Assembly: GCF_007859315.1 (NCBI RefSeq)
Contig: NZ_VOHA01000009.1
Location: 1 to 64,000 of the forward strand
DNA: 64,000 nucleotides
Reading direction: 5' to 3'
From: Reyranella sp. CPCC 100927
Lineage (GTDB): Bacteria > Pseudomonadota > Alphaproteobacteria > Reyranellales > Reyranellaceae
Position numbers and translations under genes: made by a program. Positions 8,617 through 19,300 of this stretch are shown here, piece after piece. The notes below the pieces were generated by a model, which made no database searches, was not told where the DNA came from, and saw nothing but the letters and a program-made list of their open reading frames with translations. Every line of letters starts with the position of its first letter. Positions within the stretch are counted from its first letter, which is position 1.

Positions 8617-9366
8617 ATGCCCCGCAAGGCGTCCGGCAAGGCCCGGCCACCTCGGAACACCGGGATAGCAGTGGTGGGAAGTGCCGCAAGGGCAGCGAGT
8701 ACCGGTATGCCCATGGCCGCGGCGAAAGCCGGTGGTTTTGACGCACAGCAATTCCTGGCATCGGTTGGATCCGGGCGGTCCAGCATGAGCCACAAGGCTA
8801 AGGACATCGTCTTCCAGCAGGGTGATCCCGCCGATGCTGTTTTCTATATTCAGAAGGGCAGGATCCAGCTCACTGTCGTGTCTGAGCATGGCAAGGAGGG
8901 AATAGTCGCGATTCTAGGCCCAGGAGATTTCTTCGGCGAGGGATGCCTGGCCGGCCAGCCTCTGCACATGGCGTCAGCCGGTGCGATGGCGGCCTCGACG
9001 ATAGTCAGGATCGAGAAGGAAACGATGATCCGCATGCTTCATGAACAGCCGGCCCTGTCGGAGATGTTCATGGCGTTCCTGTTATCGCGCAACATCCAGA
9101 TCGAGGCCGACCTGGTCGATCAACTGTTCAATTCAAGCGAAAGGCGACTCGCCCGCCTTCTTCTGCTATTGGCGAATTTTGGCAAGGAAGGAAAGCTGGA
9201 GACGGTAATACCGAGGATCAGCCAGGAGATACTGGCATCCCGCATTGGAACGACGCGTTCGCGGATCAACTATTTCATGAACAAGTTCCGCAAGCTCGGC
9301 TTCATCGAGTACAATGGCACCTTGAAGGTGCATTCCTCGCTATTGCGCGTCGTCGTGCACGACTAG
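8617..9366 (+). CDS. Crp/Fnr-family transcriptional regulator
   Basis: The product is 249 aa. An unusual N-terminal extension of about 40 basic and alanine-rich residues precedes the cyclic-nucleotide-type beta barrel. That barrel shows GDPADAVFYIQKGRIQL, the ILGPGDFFGEGCLAGQP loop and a long dimerisation helix. The C-terminal winged helix contains ISQEILASRIGTTRSRINYF. The recognition helix reads TTRSRINYFMNKFR, without the R-E-x3-R of Crp or the E-x3-R of Fnr, so its operator should differ from TGTGA and TTGAT. No N-terminal Fe-S cysteines are present. ATG 8617 follows GGGAGG by 6 bases. It is proposed as the reader of the TGTYC-N6-GRACA motif around it (inference). Confidence 0.93.
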   Translation: MPRKASGKARPPRNTGIAVVGSAARAASTGMPMAAAKAGGFDAQQFLASVGSGRSSMSHKAKDIVFQQGDPADAVFYIQKGRIQLTVVSEHGKEGIVAILGPGDFFGEGCLAGQPLHMASAGAMAASTIVRIEKETMIRMLHEQPALSEMFMAFLLSRNIQIEADLVDQLFNSSERRLARLLLLLANFGKEGKLETVIPRISQEILASRIGTTRSRINYFMNKFRKLGFIEYNGTLKVHSSLLRVVVHD

Positions 9367-9506
9367 CTGCACATCGCTTGCCCCGATCGAGTGACACCGG
9401 GCAAACGTCACGCAGGTTGCCGTGGCATCCGTCGGACAGGCCGCGTTGGAACACAGTTCGCCGACGACGGGCGTACCACCGTCAACCGTGCTCAAATGCA
9501 ACGATC

Positions 9507-9522
9507 TGTTCATAATTGAACA
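9507..9522 (+). promoter_or_regulatory. TGT-N10-ACA palindrome, site 7
   Basis: TGTTCATAATTGAACA has 7-bp perfect arms when flanks are included (CTGTTCA-TAAT-TGAACAG). It lies 140 bases upstream of the small membrane protein gene at 9662. A second palindrome, GGTTGTACAACC, follows at 9590-9601, and a look-alike with one base less in the spacer (TGTCC-TGCTGA-TACA) at about 9534. Confidence 0.65.
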
Positions 9523-9661
9523 GTGAGCGGTATGTCCTGCTGATACATCTATGGTCCGAGGGTAGGCACTTCGTTTGACTTCGGCATCGGGTTGTACAAC
9601 CAGCCGTGAAGGTCGCCTCCTGCGTAGATAGCGGAATGCCGCAGCACCACCGGAGATTGTC

Positions 9662-9829
9662 ATGGTCGAGATCACGCAAGGTAGGCGTAACCGCAGCCTG
9701 TACTTTGTCGCCGGCGTCGTGGCAGTGGTTGTCGGAATCCTCACATTCCTTTTCTTCAACGGCCCGCTCGGTAGCCCACAAGAGCGCGGAAGCACCATAG
9801 GTGTGCCGAAGGCGCAATTGCCGTCATAA
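9662..9829 (+). CDS. Small single-span membrane protein (55 aa)
   Basis: Starting MVEITQGRRNRSLYFVAG, the product has a basic N-terminus, one hydrophobic helix at about residues 14-33 and a short polar tail ending KAQLPS. CGGAG lies 7 bases before the ATG. The gene ends 13 bases before the GlsB-like gene, whose AAGGAGG overlaps its stop, so the two form an operon. It is too short for a 60-residue cut-off. I recognise no named family. It lies 140 bases after TGT-N10-ACA site 7. Confidence 0.7.
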   Translation: MVEITQGRRNRSLYFVAGVVAVVVGILTFLFFNGPLGSPQERGSTIGVPKAQLPS

Positions 9830-9842
9830 GGAGGCAACCGCC

Positions 9843-10097
9843 ATGTCTGTAGAAAGCCTTTTCGTCATGCTGATCGTCGGCCTTGTTGCCGGCTGGGTGG
9901 CCGCGACCTTCATCAAGGGTGGCACTCTCAACCTCGTCGGCAACGTGGTTGTTGGGGTTGTGGGTGCGTTCATCGGCGGCTTGTTGCTGCCCACATCGGA
10001 GACCCGCATTGGTACTGGTTTGGTCGCCGCGATCGTCAGCGCCACCATTGGCGCCATGGTGCTTCTAACTCTTGTGAGATACTTCAGGCGGACCTGA
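9843..10097 (+). CDS. GlsB/YeaQ/YmgE family stress-response membrane protein
   Basis: The product is 84 aa, almost entirely three hydrophobic helices with glycine-rich packing (FVMLIVGLVAGWVAATFIKG, VVVGVVGAFIGGLLLP, GLVAAIVSATIGAMVLLTLV) and a basic end. This is the pattern of the transglycosylase-associated/YeaQ family, small inner-membrane proteins induced by stress in enterobacteria with no proven biochemical role. An ideal AAGGAGG precedes the ATG by 8 bases. It is the second gene of a two-gene operon with the 55-aa protein. Confidence 0.88.
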   Translation: MSVESLFVMLIVGLVAGWVAATFIKGGTLNLVGNVVVGVVGAFIGGLLLPTSETRIGTGLVAAIVSATIGAMVLLTLVRYFRRT

Positions 10098-10132
10098 CAG
10101 GTTTCCGCATTGCCATCGGGATGGCCGCCTGG

Positions 10133-10909
10133 CTACGAAGCGATGAGCCGCAAACCAATCAGGGTCAACATGCTGGCCAGCACGGGGAACAAGAAACGCT
10201 CGGAAATGCGATTCGCAAAATGGCTACCGATAATGATACCGGGCAAAGATCCAAGCAATAAGGCGCCGACAATGTACCACTCCACGTTACCGATCAGCCA
10301 GTGGCCGAAACCCGCCACCAGGGTCAGGGGCACAGCATGTGCGAGATCGGAACCGACAATACGAATGGATGGCAGGCGTGGGTAAAGAAAGAAAAGAATG
10401 GCCACACCGAGGGCGCCGGCACCGACCGAGCATAGCGATACGAGCCCTCCCAGGATCGCGCCGAGGATGACTGTGATGGTGCCGGCATAGCGTGTTTGCG
10501 TCGGGTTATCGGCACGGGCCAGAGCATAGTCACGAATACGGCGGCGGAAAAAGATCGCCATGCCCGCGATGATCAGGGCGATCCCGATCGTGATCGAGAT
10601 GATCGCAGCCATCATCGGACTTTGCTTCGGTATTTGGGACAGAGTCCAGATCGTAAGCACGGTGGCGGGAACAGATCCGGCCGCCAGGAGTCCAGCGACT
10701 CCCCAGTCCACATTTCCCTTTCTGGAATGAATCGCCGTGCCTGCGGATTTCGTCATCGCAGCGAACAGCAGGTCCGTTCCCACGGCCGTGAGGGCAGGGA
10801 CGCCGAAGACCAGCATGAGCAGTGGGGTCATCAATGAACCACCCCCCATGCCGGTCATGCCGACAATGACGCCGACGCCAAACCCGGAGAGTGGATAGAG
10901 CCAGTCCAT
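10133..10909 (-). CDS. TauE/SafE family sulfite or anion exporter
   Basis: The product is a 258-aa inner-membrane protein with about eight hydrophobic segments in two similar halves. The first half has VGMTGMGGGSLMTPLLMLVFG and the second GGLVSLCSVGAGALGVAILF, the paired glycine-rich signatures of the TauE/SafE/TSUP family. The family exports sulfite, sulfoacetate and other C1-C2 or sulfur anions; the substrate here is unknown. The ATG at 10907-10909 has GAGGAT upstream. It is convergent with the GlsB-like gene and divergent from the YbaL-like antiporter. No TGT-N10-ACA site was found in its 258-base upstream gap. Confidence 0.9.
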   Translation of the reverse strand: MDWLYPLSGFGVGVIVGMTGMGGGSLMTPLLMLVFGVPALTAVGTDLLFAAMTKSAGTAIHSRKGNVDWGVAGLLAAGSVPATVLTIWTLSQIPKQSPMMAAIISITIGIALIIAGMAIFFRRRIRDYALARADNPTQTRYAGTITVILGAILGGLVSLCSVGAGALGVAILFFLYPRLPSIRIVGSDLAHAVPLTLVAGFGHWLIGNVEWYIVGALLLGSLPGIIIGSHFANRISERFLFPVLASMLTLIGLRLIAS

Positions 10910-11167
10910 GATCGCTATCCTCGTGTGGTGTTCCGATCGTGCCTGAGTTTGGCGATTCAGGCCCGATACCTGATGCCGGCGCATTCTTCGTGATCTTGCT
11001 TGCGTTCGTGCGGCGAGTTCAGCGAAGACGTAGGACACCAAGCCGGTAGACGTCGGTCGGATAGAAGTATTGATGCATGGCGTCATCGCTTCTGCCACAA
11101 GAGCGCACACGATTGCCCGCCGCGAGCGCACATTAACAATTGCGGTCACGACGACGCCTGGAGGCTC

Positions 11168-13006
11168 ATGCCGCACGACACGTCACTGCTTGCCACCGTC
11201 GTATTGGGGCTCGCGCTTGCGGCCTGTGGCGGTTTCTTGGCGCGCAAGCTGCGCCTTCCGCCCCTTGTGGGATATCTCCTGGCCGGTGTCGCCATTGGTC
11301 CTTTCACACCCGGTTTCGTCGGGGAGGTGAATCTGGCGGGTCAGCTTGCCGAGATTGGCATCATTCTTCTCATGTTTGGCGTCGGCCTCCATTTCTCGAT
11401 CGAGGATTTGCTGGCGGTGCGACGGATCGCTCTGCCGGGTGCGCTTGCACAGGTCATGGTGGCAACAGCCATTGGTACCGGCGTCGCGCTGATCTGGGGC
11501 TGGAGCCCAGCCGCGGGCGTCGTGCTCGGATTGGCGTTGTCATGCGCAAGCACGGTCGTCCTCCTGCGGGCTTTGGAGGATCGCAGTGCGCTCGACTCGG
11601 TCAACGGCCACATTGCGGTAGGCTGGCTAGTTGTCGAAGACCTGGTGATGGTCCTTGCCCTGGTGCTCCTGCCCGCGATAGCAGGTCCATTGGGCGCCGA
11701 TGCCCATGGCCTGGCCGCACGGCTGGCTGGTGGTAGCATTGGGTTGGCGTTTTTATTCACGATCGGCAAGGTGGCAGCGTTCATCGCGCTCGTATTCCTG
11801 GTGGGAACGCGAGTTGTTCCCTGGGCATTGGCGCAAGTCGCCCGAACTGGCTCACGGGAACTCTTTACGCTTTCTGTCCTAGCGCTCGCGCTGGGTATTG
11901 CTTTTGGCTCGGCAGAACTCTTCGGAGTATCTTTCGCGCTTGGAGCGTTCTTCGCGGGCGTGGTCCTCAGCGAATCGGACTTCAGCCATCAAGCGGCGGC
12001 AGACTCGTTGCCTCTCAAGGACGCTTTCGCGGTGCTGTTCTTCGTTTCGGTCGGCATGTTGTTTGATCCAACGGTATTGGTGCGCGATCCCCTGTCGGTC
12101 GCCGCCATCGTGCTTGTGATCGTATTCGGCAAATCGCTGGCAGCCTTCGCCATCGTGCTCGCCTTCGGTTATCCGCTGACGACAGCTCTGACCGTCTCGG
12201 CAAGCCTAGCCCAAATCGGGGAGTTCTCGTTCATTCTGGCCGGGGTGGGCATTGCACTCGGTGTCCTTCCCCCGGCGGGCCGCGATTTGATTCTAGCAGG
12301 CGCTCTACTCTCAATCACCGTCAATCCGATCGTGTTTGCAGCCATTGATCCTCTCACGGCGTGGCTTCGCAGGCGGCCGCGCTTGCTTGCGCGTCTCGAG
12401 CGACGCGGGAGTAGGTTAGCCACCCTGTCCGAAGGGAAGCGTGGCTCAGACCAGCAGGACCATGCTGTGATTGTTGGGTATGGTCGGGTAGGCGGCGTTC
12501 TTGGCGAGGCACTCAAGGCGCAAGGTTTGCCGTTCGTGGTGGTGGACGAGAACCGGCGACGTGTCGAAGAACTCCGACGTCGAGATATCGCTGCCGTGTA
12601 TGGAGATGCGACGGCAGCGGGTGTACTGGAAGCTGCCGGCGTTGATCGTGCGCGTTTGCTCGTCATCGCCGCTCCCAGAGGATTTCAAACACAGCGTATT
12701 ATTGAACTTGCGCGACAAATAAACCCGCAAATCCGGACGGCAGTTCGCACTCACAGCGTGGGTGAACTCGCGCACTTCGAGCGACAGGGCGTGGGTATTG
12801 CCATCATGGGCGAGCGCGAGATCGGGTTGGGACTCCTTGACTATGCACTCCAGAGCTTCGGTTTCTCCGAAGAGAGAACTCATTCTGTTGTGCAGCAAGC
12901 CCGAAAGACCGGTGAAGGAGGAGCGTTCGAACGACGTCCAGCCGCGGGACTGTCAAGTACATCTCCCGAATTGCAACCGCGTCAGGAAAAGAGCGACATT
13001 CAGTGA
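11168..13006 (+). CDS. ybaL: YbaL-type CPA2 cation:proton antiporter with RCK domain
   Basis: The product is 612 aa. The first 390 residues hold 11-12 membrane spans of the Kef/CPA2 type, with VGYLLAGVAIGPFTPGF, LLMFGVGLHFS and SRELFTLSVLALALGIAFG, close to Escherichia coli YbaL over most of the length. From about residue 430 a soluble TrkA-N (RCK) domain begins with HAVIVGYGRVGGVLGEAL, a Rossmann nucleotide-binding loop that should gate the transporter. It probably exchanges potassium or another cation for protons. GGAGG lies only 3 bases before ATG 11168, rather close. The last 30 residues are polar and unconserved. Confidence 0.93.
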   Translation: MPHDTSLLATVVLGLALAACGGFLARKLRLPPLVGYLLAGVAIGPFTPGFVGEVNLAGQLAEIGIILLMFGVGLHFSIEDLLAVRRIALPGALAQVMVATAIGTGVALIWGWSPAAGVVLGLALSCASTVVLLRALEDRSALDSVNGHIAVGWLVVEDLVMVLALVLLPAIAGPLGADAHGLAARLAGGSIGLAFLFTIGKVAAFIALVFLVGTRVVPWALAQVARTGSRELFTLSVLALALGIAFGSAELFGVSFALGAFFAGVVLSESDFSHQAAADSLPLKDAFAVLFFVSVGMLFDPTVLVRDPLSVAAIVLVIVFGKSLAAFAIVLAFGYPLTTALTVSASLAQIGEFSFILAGVGIALGVLPPAGRDLILAGALLSITVNPIVFAAIDPLTAWLRRRPRLLARLERRGSRLATLSEGKRGSDQQDHAVIVGYGRVGGVLGEALKAQGLPFVVVDENRRRVEELRRRDIAAVYGDATAAGVLEAAGVDRARLLVIAAPRGFQTQRIIELARQINPQIRTAVRTHSVGELAHFERQGVGIAIMGEREIGLGLLDYALQSFGFSEERTHSVVQQARKTGEGGAFERRPAAGLSSTSPELQPRQEKSDIQ

Positions 13007-13063
13007 ATTCTTTGAGTGAGGCTAGCGGTAGTTCGGCGCAAGCCGCCGAGTGCGGGTACTCAT

Positions 13064-13171
13064 CTAACCGAACAGCGGTTTCCACCAATCTGCGCTCATC
13101 ATCACCAGCAACACGATCGCCCCAATTGCGAACATTGCTGCGATGATCAATCCCTGGAGATTTCTGGACAT
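13064..13171 (-). CDS. Small single-span membrane protein (35 aa)
   Basis: It starts MSRNLQGLIIAAMFAIGAIV and ends SADWWKPLFG. One hydrophobic helix spans about residues 7-25, with a double-tryptophan end. GAAGG lies 9 bases before the ATG on the minus strand. It is convergent with ybaL. TGT-N10-ACA site 8 is 84 bases upstream, and the best orientation of that site points at this gene. Support is the start site, the hydrophobic pattern and the context; no family is recognised. Confidence 0.5.
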   Translation of the reverse strand: MSRNLQGLIIAAMFAIGAIVLLVMMSADWWKPLFG

Positions 13172-13254
13172 GGCTTCGCCTTCATGAGGACCAACGTGGA
13201 AGGGCTGTGTAAGTTTCCCAGCGGCCGCGGAACATAAATGGCGTCTTTCTGAAG

Positions 13255-13270
13255 TGTTCAGAAAGGGACA
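13255..13270 (-). promoter_or_regulatory. TGT-N10-ACA palindrome, site 8
   Basis: TGTTCAGAAAGGGACA (minus strand TGTCCCTTTCTGAACA) lies 84 bases upstream of the 35-aa protein and 151 bases upstream of the 62-aa protein. It overlaps a second inverted repeat, TTTCTGAA-GTG-TTCAGAAA (13246-13264), so two factors may compete here. Confidence 0.6.
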
Positions 13271-13420
13271 GCGCGGTGCCGGTGGATGGGACTAAAGGGT
13301 GAGTATCCATGCCATCTGTGGCTCAGAGCCTTCACGAGGAAGCCCTTGCTCCTCCATTGCCGCGATATGGGCCCTCACACATCTCGATCTCACCTGTAGG
13401 TAAATCGAAGGAGATCGCAA

Positions 13421-13609
13421 ATGGCGAAGATTGATAAGCGCGAACTTCTGATCGTCGACGCATACGTCGAAAAGTACCGGCTCTCGCCGGCCGAGATGGG
13501 AGAGATGTGGCTTTCCATCGGCCAGCTCTCCAGAACCCTCGGTGAAGTTATCGACGAGTTGAACTCGCAACATCGAGCGGAGAAGTCGAAAAAGCTATTC
13601 GGTGACTGA
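13421..13609 (+). CDS. Small conserved-looking soluble protein (62 aa)
   Basis: The product is 62 aa, mostly helical and charged, starting MAKIDKRELLIVDAYVEKYR and ending KSKKLFGD. A good AAGGAG lies 8 bases before ATG 13421. No family is recognised; the composition (Leu/Glu/Lys, no Cys) suggests a small helical bundle or partner protein. It is a single-gene unit, 151 bases downstream of TGT-N10-ACA site 8. Confidence 0.65.
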   Translation: MAKIDKRELLIVDAYVEKYRLSPAEMGEMWLSIGQLSRTLGEVIDELNSQHRAEKSKKLFGD

Positions 13610-13761
13610 GCCATCGAGGTGATATGTCTGTTTGAGGAAAACCCCTGTCCCAGCAGCTCTGATTCCTCCACCGTCGCGATCGCGCTTGCCAGATCGATCG
13701 TCAGATCGTGATCGTCGCTTTATGGTAAGGACGAGTCTCCTTGCGAAGGAAACCAGCTTCG

Positions 13762-13992
13762 CTACATATCTGTCCCGATTGCGCCTTGCTGCAGGAGTAC
13801 TTTGTCGCCTGCCTCCGTCAGGCGTATCGCGCCAGTGTCCTCGTCGATCTCGATGAGGTGCCGCTTCTGAAGATCGCCGACAATTTTCACGAAGGTGCGG
13901 CGGTCCATGCGCAACCGTTTCAGACAGTCCTCTGCCTGGGCGACAAATGGGTCCGCAGCGTCGCGGATCGTTTCGAGGACGCGGCGTTCCAT
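13762..13992 (-). CDS. Small winged-helix-like protein (76 aa)
   Basis: The product starts MERRVLETIRDAADPFVAQA. Residues 20-76 follow a helix-helix-wing pattern: EDCLKRLRMDRRTFVKIVGDLQ, then HLIEIDEDTGAIRLTEAGDK, as in MarR- or ArsR-like DNA-binding or DUF folds. The ATG at 13990-13992 is chosen because AAAGG lies 8 bases before it and the upstream open frame is low-complexity. It lies 43 bases after groEL on the same strand and may be its operon partner. TGTCCGGACA (two half-sites with no spacer) lies just upstream at 14012-14021. Function unknown. Confidence 0.6.
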   Translation of the reverse strand: MERRVLETIRDAADPFVAQAEDCLKRLRMDRRTFVKIVGDLQKRHLIEIDEDTGAIRLTEAGDKVLLQQGAIGTDM

Positions 13993-14035
13993 GGTGAGGC
14001 CTTTCTTGATGTGTCCGGACAATTCGCCGATGGGT

Positions 14036-15721
<1,686 letters not shown>

Positions 15722-15756
15722 TCATCAGGACGCACGTTCAACTGCCATGGCCGGAC

Positions 15757-15782
15757 CGACGGGTTGCTTTGGCAACCCGTCG
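15757..15782. other. Perfect hairpin in the groEL leader
   Basis: CGACGGGTTGC (15757-15767) pairs with GCAACCCGTCG (15772-15782) around a 4-base loop. It lies about 93 bases upstream of the groEL start and next to the CIRCE-like repeat. There is no T tract on either strand. It could be an mRNA-stabilising leader hairpin or a thermosensor part. Confidence 0.55.
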
Positions 15783-15785
15783 CGC

Positions 15786-15812
15786 TTGGCACTCTTCGTG
15801 GGAGACTGCTGA
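15786..15812. promoter_or_regulatory. Degenerate CIRCE element (HrcA operator)
   Basis: TTGGCACTC-N9-GACTGCTGA matches the CIRCE consensus TTAGCACTC-N9-GAGTGCTAA at 15 of 18 arm positions with the exact 9-base spacer. It lies 122 bases upstream of the groEL start. This predicts HrcA repression and heat induction. The HrcA gene is not in the window. Confidence 0.65.
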
Positions 15813-15983
15813 TTTGGGACGGCCGCTGCAGCGTTTCAAGGCGGTGCTACGGAATGGCAGTGGTTTTCTCACGTGTGTCCAATGCTCACTGATCGATTCC
15901 TGGATGTCGCGCAACGCCGCCGTTGATGGATGCCTCCATGCCCCGCACAACAGGCAACACTAGAGGTTGTGACAGATCGCGAC

Positions 15984-15999
15984 TGTTCTGTTTGGGACA
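15984..15999 (+). promoter_or_regulatory. TGT-N10-ACA palindrome, site 9
   Basis: TGTTCTGTTTGGGACA lies in the 495-base gap 15665-16159 between groEL and the 55-aa protein gene, 161 bases upstream of the latter. The gap also holds the CIRCE-like repeat and the hairpin, and no further gene. Confidence 0.6.
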
Positions 16000-16159
16000 C
16001 TGGTTCTCGACGCTGCGGCGTCACATAGCATTCAGGGCGCGCCGTGATGACCGCTCACGGTGACGTCGTCGTTGGCTCGGAACAGTGAGTTTCGGCTGAT
16101 GGCACGCTTGGCCAGAGTACCGATGACGCCGGCCTTCAATCCATCAAGAGGAGTATCCC

Positions 16160-16327
16160 ATGCTTGAATTCGACAAACGACAGATGGAACAGCTTGTCGC
16201 CGCCATTCTGGCGAGTGGCACGTCCGATCCGGACGGGTCGAGCTGGAATATGCTGGTGGAGCGCTATCGCAACATCTTGTCGCAGGTTCGTCAGCATCCG
16301 CAGGGAGCCGACGGAGATACCCCTTAG
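16160..16327 (+). CDS. Small soluble protein of unknown function (55 aa)
   Basis: It starts MLEFDKRQMEQLVAAILASG and ends GADGDTP. The sequence is acidic and helical and has no cysteines or hydrophobic span. AAGAGGAG lies 7 bases before ATG 16160. It is convergent with the cyclic glucan synthase gene, 47 bases away, and downstream of site 9 at the same distance (about 140-160 bases) as the other plus-strand members of the motif group. No family is recognised. Confidence 0.6.
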   Translation: MLEFDKRQMEQLVAAILASGTSDPDGSSWNMLVERYRNILSQVRQHPQGADGDTP

Positions 16328-16374
16328 CGCGCCGGTTCACCTGCAGTGGCCGCTTGCGATGCAAGGCCTGCCGA

Positions 16375-19300
16375 TCAGCCCAGTGTGATCCGGACAACGT
16401 GTGAGATGCCGTCGTCGCTGAGCGGTAGGCGCAAGGGTCTATCCGCGATCAAGCGGCCGTCCTGGCTGGCTGCAACGATACCCCGGCTGACATGATCGGG
16501 GTTATCGACCCGGATTTCGTAGTACGCAGAGCCGTGTCGTAGCATGATCTCGAAACTCGGCCAGAGCTGCGGAATGCAGGGGTCGATGCGCAGCGTCGCA
16601 TCCTCCATGCGCAAGCCGAGGATGCTCTCGATTCCGGCACGCTGCATCCAGCCGGCCGAGCCGGTGTACCAGGTCCAGCCGCCACGCCCGACATGGGGTA
16701 GAGTGCTATAGATGTCGGCGGCAACCACGTACGGCTCCACCTTGTAGCGATGAACGTCCGTGCGCGTGCGGGCATGATTGATGGGGTTGAGCAGCGAGAA
16801 GAGACGCAGCGCCTTGTCCCCTTCGCCGAGCGCTGCGAATGCCATCACTGACCACAGCGCGGCGTGGGTGTACTGCCCACCGTTCTCGCGGATTCCCGGC
16901 GGATAGCCTTTGATGTAGCCGGGATCGACCGCGGCCTTGTCAAAGGGAGGCGCAAAGAGCAGCGCCAGTCTTTCTTCGGCGTGGATCAGTTCGTGCTCGA
17001 CGGCCGCCATGGCATCGGCGGCGCGCGTAGCTTCCGCGGCGCCCGAGATCACAGCCCAGGACTGCGCGATGGAATCGATGCGGCATTCCTCGTTCTTCGA
17101 CGAACCGAGCGATGTTCCGTCGTCGAACCAGCCTCGCCGGTACCAACCGCCATCCCATGCTTCGCTCTCGAGTGAGGCACTGAGGGCACAAGCGTGAACC
17201 CGCCATGCGCTCGCGCGCGCAGTCTCGTCGCGCCGATCGGCAAGGGGTGCGAAACCCGTCAGCACCGTGTGCAGGAACCAGCCCAGCCAGACGCTTTCCC
17301 CTTCTCCCTTAGCGCCGACACGATTCATGCCGTCATTCCAGTCGCCGGTGCCGATCAGGGGCAGGCCGTGCCTGCCCCTTGCAAGGCTCTGATCGATGGC
17401 GCGGGCACAGTGCTCGAACAGGGTAACCTTGTGGTCGGAAGTCGTCGGCTGGAAGAAGCTGTCGTGTTCATGTGCCGCGAGCTTCTGACCTTCCAGGAAC
17501 GGGACCAGTTCGTCGAGTATGGCCGCATCGCCTGTCACGAGAACATATTGCGCAACCGCGCAGGCGAGCCACGCCCGGTCGTCCGAGATTCGCGTGCGTA
17601 CCCCCTGGCCGGAATGCGGTAGCCACCAGTGCTGCACGTCGCCTTCCACGAACTGGCGCTCGGCGGCGCGCAAGAGGTGCTCGCGCGTCACTGCCGGGCG
17701 TGAGGAGGCAAGCGCCATGCCGTCCTGAAGTTGATCACGGAAACCGTAAGCCCCGCTCGCCTGATAAAACGCAGAGCGAGCCCAGATGCGGCAGGCGAGT
17801 GTCTGATAGAGCAGCCAACCGTTCAGCATGATATCCATTGACCGCTCGGGCGTCTTCACCTGGACCGCGCCCAGGACGTCATTCCAGTACCGGTTGACCT
17901 CGGACAACACTGCACCGAGATCGGCCGCGCGATAGCGAGTGATCAGGTCCCGAGCGGCCTCCGTACTTGCGGCGTCGCCCAGCAGGAAGACGAGCTCGAC
18001 GGCGCCGCCAGGAGGCAGTTCGATCGGCCCTCGCAGCGCGGCGCAAGGGTCGAGACCGGCTCCAACGTTCTTGGATAGCGGTGCTGTGCCGGCCAGTGCC
18101 GCCGGGTTGGCCAGTGCTCCGTTGCGGCCAATGAACTCGCGCCGATCGCCCGTCCAGTCCATTTGGTGTCCGCCGAAATCCGCAAAGGCGACGCGCGACC
18201 CGAAGGCGGGATTCCACGGATTGCGCCCGAACATCGCGCCTGTGGCAGGATCGATTTCGGTCATCACAAAGGGAACTGACGCCGCCCGCGACGGCCCCAG
18301 ACTCCATTCCGCGTAAGCGGTCACCGAAAGGCGCCGGGCGCGGGCCGACGTATTGCGCAGTTGTAGACGCGAAATCTTTACCGAGTCGTTGATCGGGACA
18401 TACTGGAGGAGATCCGTTGCGATTTCGTGTGCAGCATACTCGAAGCGGCTATACCCGCGGCCATGCCGCGCGACATAGGTCCCGGTCTCGTTGCGGATCG
18501 GTAGTGCCGTCGGGCTCCACAAGTCGCCGGTGTCATCGTCGCGCACATAGAACGCCTCACCTGGGCGATCGGTCACGGGGTCGTTCGACCACGGCGTAAG
18601 CTGACGTTCGCGGCTGTTGACCGACCATGTATAGCCGCTGCCCTCGGTCGCTACCTGGAACCCGAAGCTGGGATTGGCGACGACGTTGATCCAGGGCATC
18701 GGCGTTGACTGCCCAGGGCCGAGGATCGTTACATATTCCCGTCCGTCATCTGCGAAACCGCCGAGACCATTGAAAAACTCGAGCGTCGGCACAGGCGGTA
18801 CGACCGGGGACGAAACGGCTGGAACGTGTTTCGGTACGAAACGGTCGGACGGAGAGGCGGGCGACACCCGTTCCAGCTGATCGGAGAGGCGACCCCGTGC
18901 GCCGACGAGCACCACCCGCGCGACGGATGCGAGCAGGGCTCGGCTTTCCACTGACATCAGATCGGCCCGCAGCACGAAGACGCGGCCAGGCGGCAGTTCG
19001 ACGCCGGTCTGGGGCCGTGACCGGCTGGTGCGAACCAGGGTTTCGATCGCAATCTGCAGGTCCTGGACGTAGGAGGATGCGCGCTCGTTCAGGATTACGA
19101 GATCGACAGCCAACTGCTTCATGCGCCAGTACTCGTGCGCCTGAAGCAGTTGGCGTGCGATGGTGAGTTCCTCCGTGTCGGCAATGCGCAGGAGCATGAT
19201 CGGCAAATCACCGGAAATCCCGTGCGGCCATAGTCCTGGCTGCGCGCCGATGCCGCGTCGGATCGTATCGGAGGACGGCCGCAACGCCGACGTGGCGTAG

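Noticed and set aside
13246-13264. TTTCTGAA-GTG-TTCAGAAA as a terminator of the upstream genes
   Set aside because: It is AT-rich with no T tract, lies between divergent small genes, and overlaps site 8. An operator is more likely.
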